From: Marinilabiliales bacterium
Lineage (GTDB): Bacteria; Bacteroidota; Bacteroidia; Bacteroidales; SZUA-534
Direction: 5' to 3'
DNA length: 64,000 nt
Assembly: GCA_003512955.1 (NCBI GenBank)
Contig: DOTG01000040.1
Span: 110,426-174,425 of the forward strand
A program made the position numbers and the translations under genes. Every line of letters begins with the position of its first letter. Within the stretch, counting starts at the first letter, position 1. A model generated the notes under the pieces. It searched no databases, had not been told where the DNA came from, and saw only the letters and a program-made list of their open reading frames with translations. Of this stretch, positions 63,207-64,000 are shown piece after piece.

Positions 63207-63998
63207 CTAACTATTGATAGTTACCATAAACTCTTGCACCAAAAAGGCAAACAGGGTTTCCTGGCTAACATCGGTATATAGTTGCGAACCTTTGGCATAA
63301 CTGATTTTACCGGTTTCTTCAGATACGGTAACTACAATAGAATCGGTTTCCATTGACATGCTCAATGCGGCCCGGTGCCTCAAACCTAAATGGGCAGGTA
63401 AAACCAGGTCGTCGTTAATAGGAAGCACGCAACGTGCTGCCTTAAGCTTATTTCCGATGATGATTACAGCTCCATCGTGCATGGGGCTGTTTTTAAAAAA
63501 AATGGCCTCGAGCAAACGGTGCGAAATATCGGCATTCAAAACATCCCCGGTTTGGATATAGGTAAGCAATTCCGATTTATTCGAAATAACAATTAATGCA
63601 CCCGTGTTTGATTTTGACATGTTGCGGCAGGCACGTGTAATTTGTTTTAACGATTGCGCAGATGTGGTAACAAAACTTTTAGCAAAATATTTCTGGAAAA
63701 TGTTTTTCCGGTTAAAAAACTCATGGTTGCCAATTAACAATAAAAACCGGCGCACCTCCTGTTGGAAAACAATAATGATTGCAATGGCCCCCACCCCGAT
63801 AATCGAACCCAAAATGGTAGATAGCAAACTCATATTTAATAAGCGGACTACCCACCATAAAAGCATCACCACCATAATACCTAAAAAAATATTTATGGCT
63901 ACTGTCCCTTTTATCAGGCGATAAAGCTGGTAAAACAAAAATGCTACCAAAAGAATGTCAACGATGTCGAAAAAACGGATAGAGATAAACAAAGGCAT
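63207..63998 (-). CDS. dacA: Diadenylate cyclase (CdaA type)
   Basis: 263 residues. Three N-terminal transmembrane helices (about 10-85), then the DAC domain with MHDGAVIIIGN (DGA motif) and GLRHRAALSMS (RHR motif), both intact. It makes cyclic di-AMP from two ATP, controlling turgor and cell-wall homeostasis. The first ATG is at 63998; the bases TGATG at the window edge suggest a stop of an upstream gene overlapping this ATG, consistent with folP, which often precedes dacA in this phylum, but that lies beyond the window. Confidence 0.94.
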   Translation of the reverse strand: MPLFISIRFFDIVDILLVAFLFYQLYRLIKGTVAINIFLGIMVVMLLWWVVRLLNMSLLSTILGSIIGVGAIAIIIVFQQEVRRFLLLIGNHEFFNRKNIFQKYFAKSFVTTSAQSLKQITRACRNMSKSNTGALIVISNKSELLTYIQTGDVLNADISHRLLEAIFFKNSPMHDGAVIIIGNKLKAARCVLPINDDLVLPAHLGLRHRAALSMSMETDSIVVTVSEETGKISYAKGSQLYTDVSQETLFAFLVQEFMVTINS

Positions 63999-64000
63999 CA

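Overview
The window looks like chromosomal DNA from a Bacteroidota member, most likely of the Bacteroidales/Marinilabiliales type. The evidence is the low-to-moderate GC content, promoters of the TTG-19-TAnnTTTG kind, weak Shine-Dalgarno signals, many secreted proteins cut before Gln, TonB-dependent receptor and PepSY genes, RHS genes of the Bacteroidota type, and housekeeping genes such as ATP-type pckA, dacA, plsY, xerD and truA. The species is not identifiable from the sequence alone.

Layout. 0-8.0 kb is a minus-strand RHS/YD-repeat operon: a 1165-residue secreted RHS protein, a small secreted protein, and a DNRLRE plus RHS-core protein whose C-terminal end lies outside the window. 8.5-9.8 kb holds a compact RNA-binding operon (two RRM proteins and an overlapping cold-shock protein) and a TPR protein. 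9.9-15.7 kb has a BtpA-family protein, OxyR, a large outer-membrane protein with a gluzincin protease signature, a nitroreductase and tRNA-Lys with a clear promoter and terminator. 15.8-24.9 kb is the most unusual region: a MORN-like protein, a PapD-like chaperone, a TPR-transmembrane-PP2C phosphatase, two small secreted proteins that share a C-terminal motif, and a 1183-residue beta-barrel/OmpA protein. I read this as a candidate chaperone-usher-like surface-fibre locus.

25-36.7 kb holds an alpha/beta hydrolase with a SiaC-family phosphoprotein, an operon of membrane protein, DUF6340-like lipoprotein and M48 protease, fabG, a hybrid histidine kinase whose phosphoacceptor His is Tyr, and a TlpA-like thioredoxin. 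36.5-44.4 kb is a tightly packed minus-strand operon: a 1341-residue protein with about 18 TPR-like units, then an ABC metal-chelate uptake system with an embedded GNAT acetyltransferase, and a small membrane protein. 44.7-47.1 kb is a YgeY-YgeW pair. 47-53.5 kb carries small conserved genes, a GH53 galactanase lipoprotein, and a PepSY protein with a TonB-dependent siderophore receptor. 53.6-64 kb is mostly housekeeping: truA, an epimerase, HAD and HD hydrolases, a PagL-like deacylase, an mgsA-like gene, xerD, pckA, plsY and dacA.

The most useful leads are the fibre-like locus with its 15-bp intergenic hairpin, the His-to-Tyr kinase, the 57/64-residue repeat quantisation in the giant TPR protein, the possible SiaC/PP2C partner-switching link, the GC mosaicism within RHS and barrel genes, and two families of intergenic repeats (REP-like palindromes, and a heptamer-containing element). 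No CRISPR array, insertion sequence or rRNA operon was seen.
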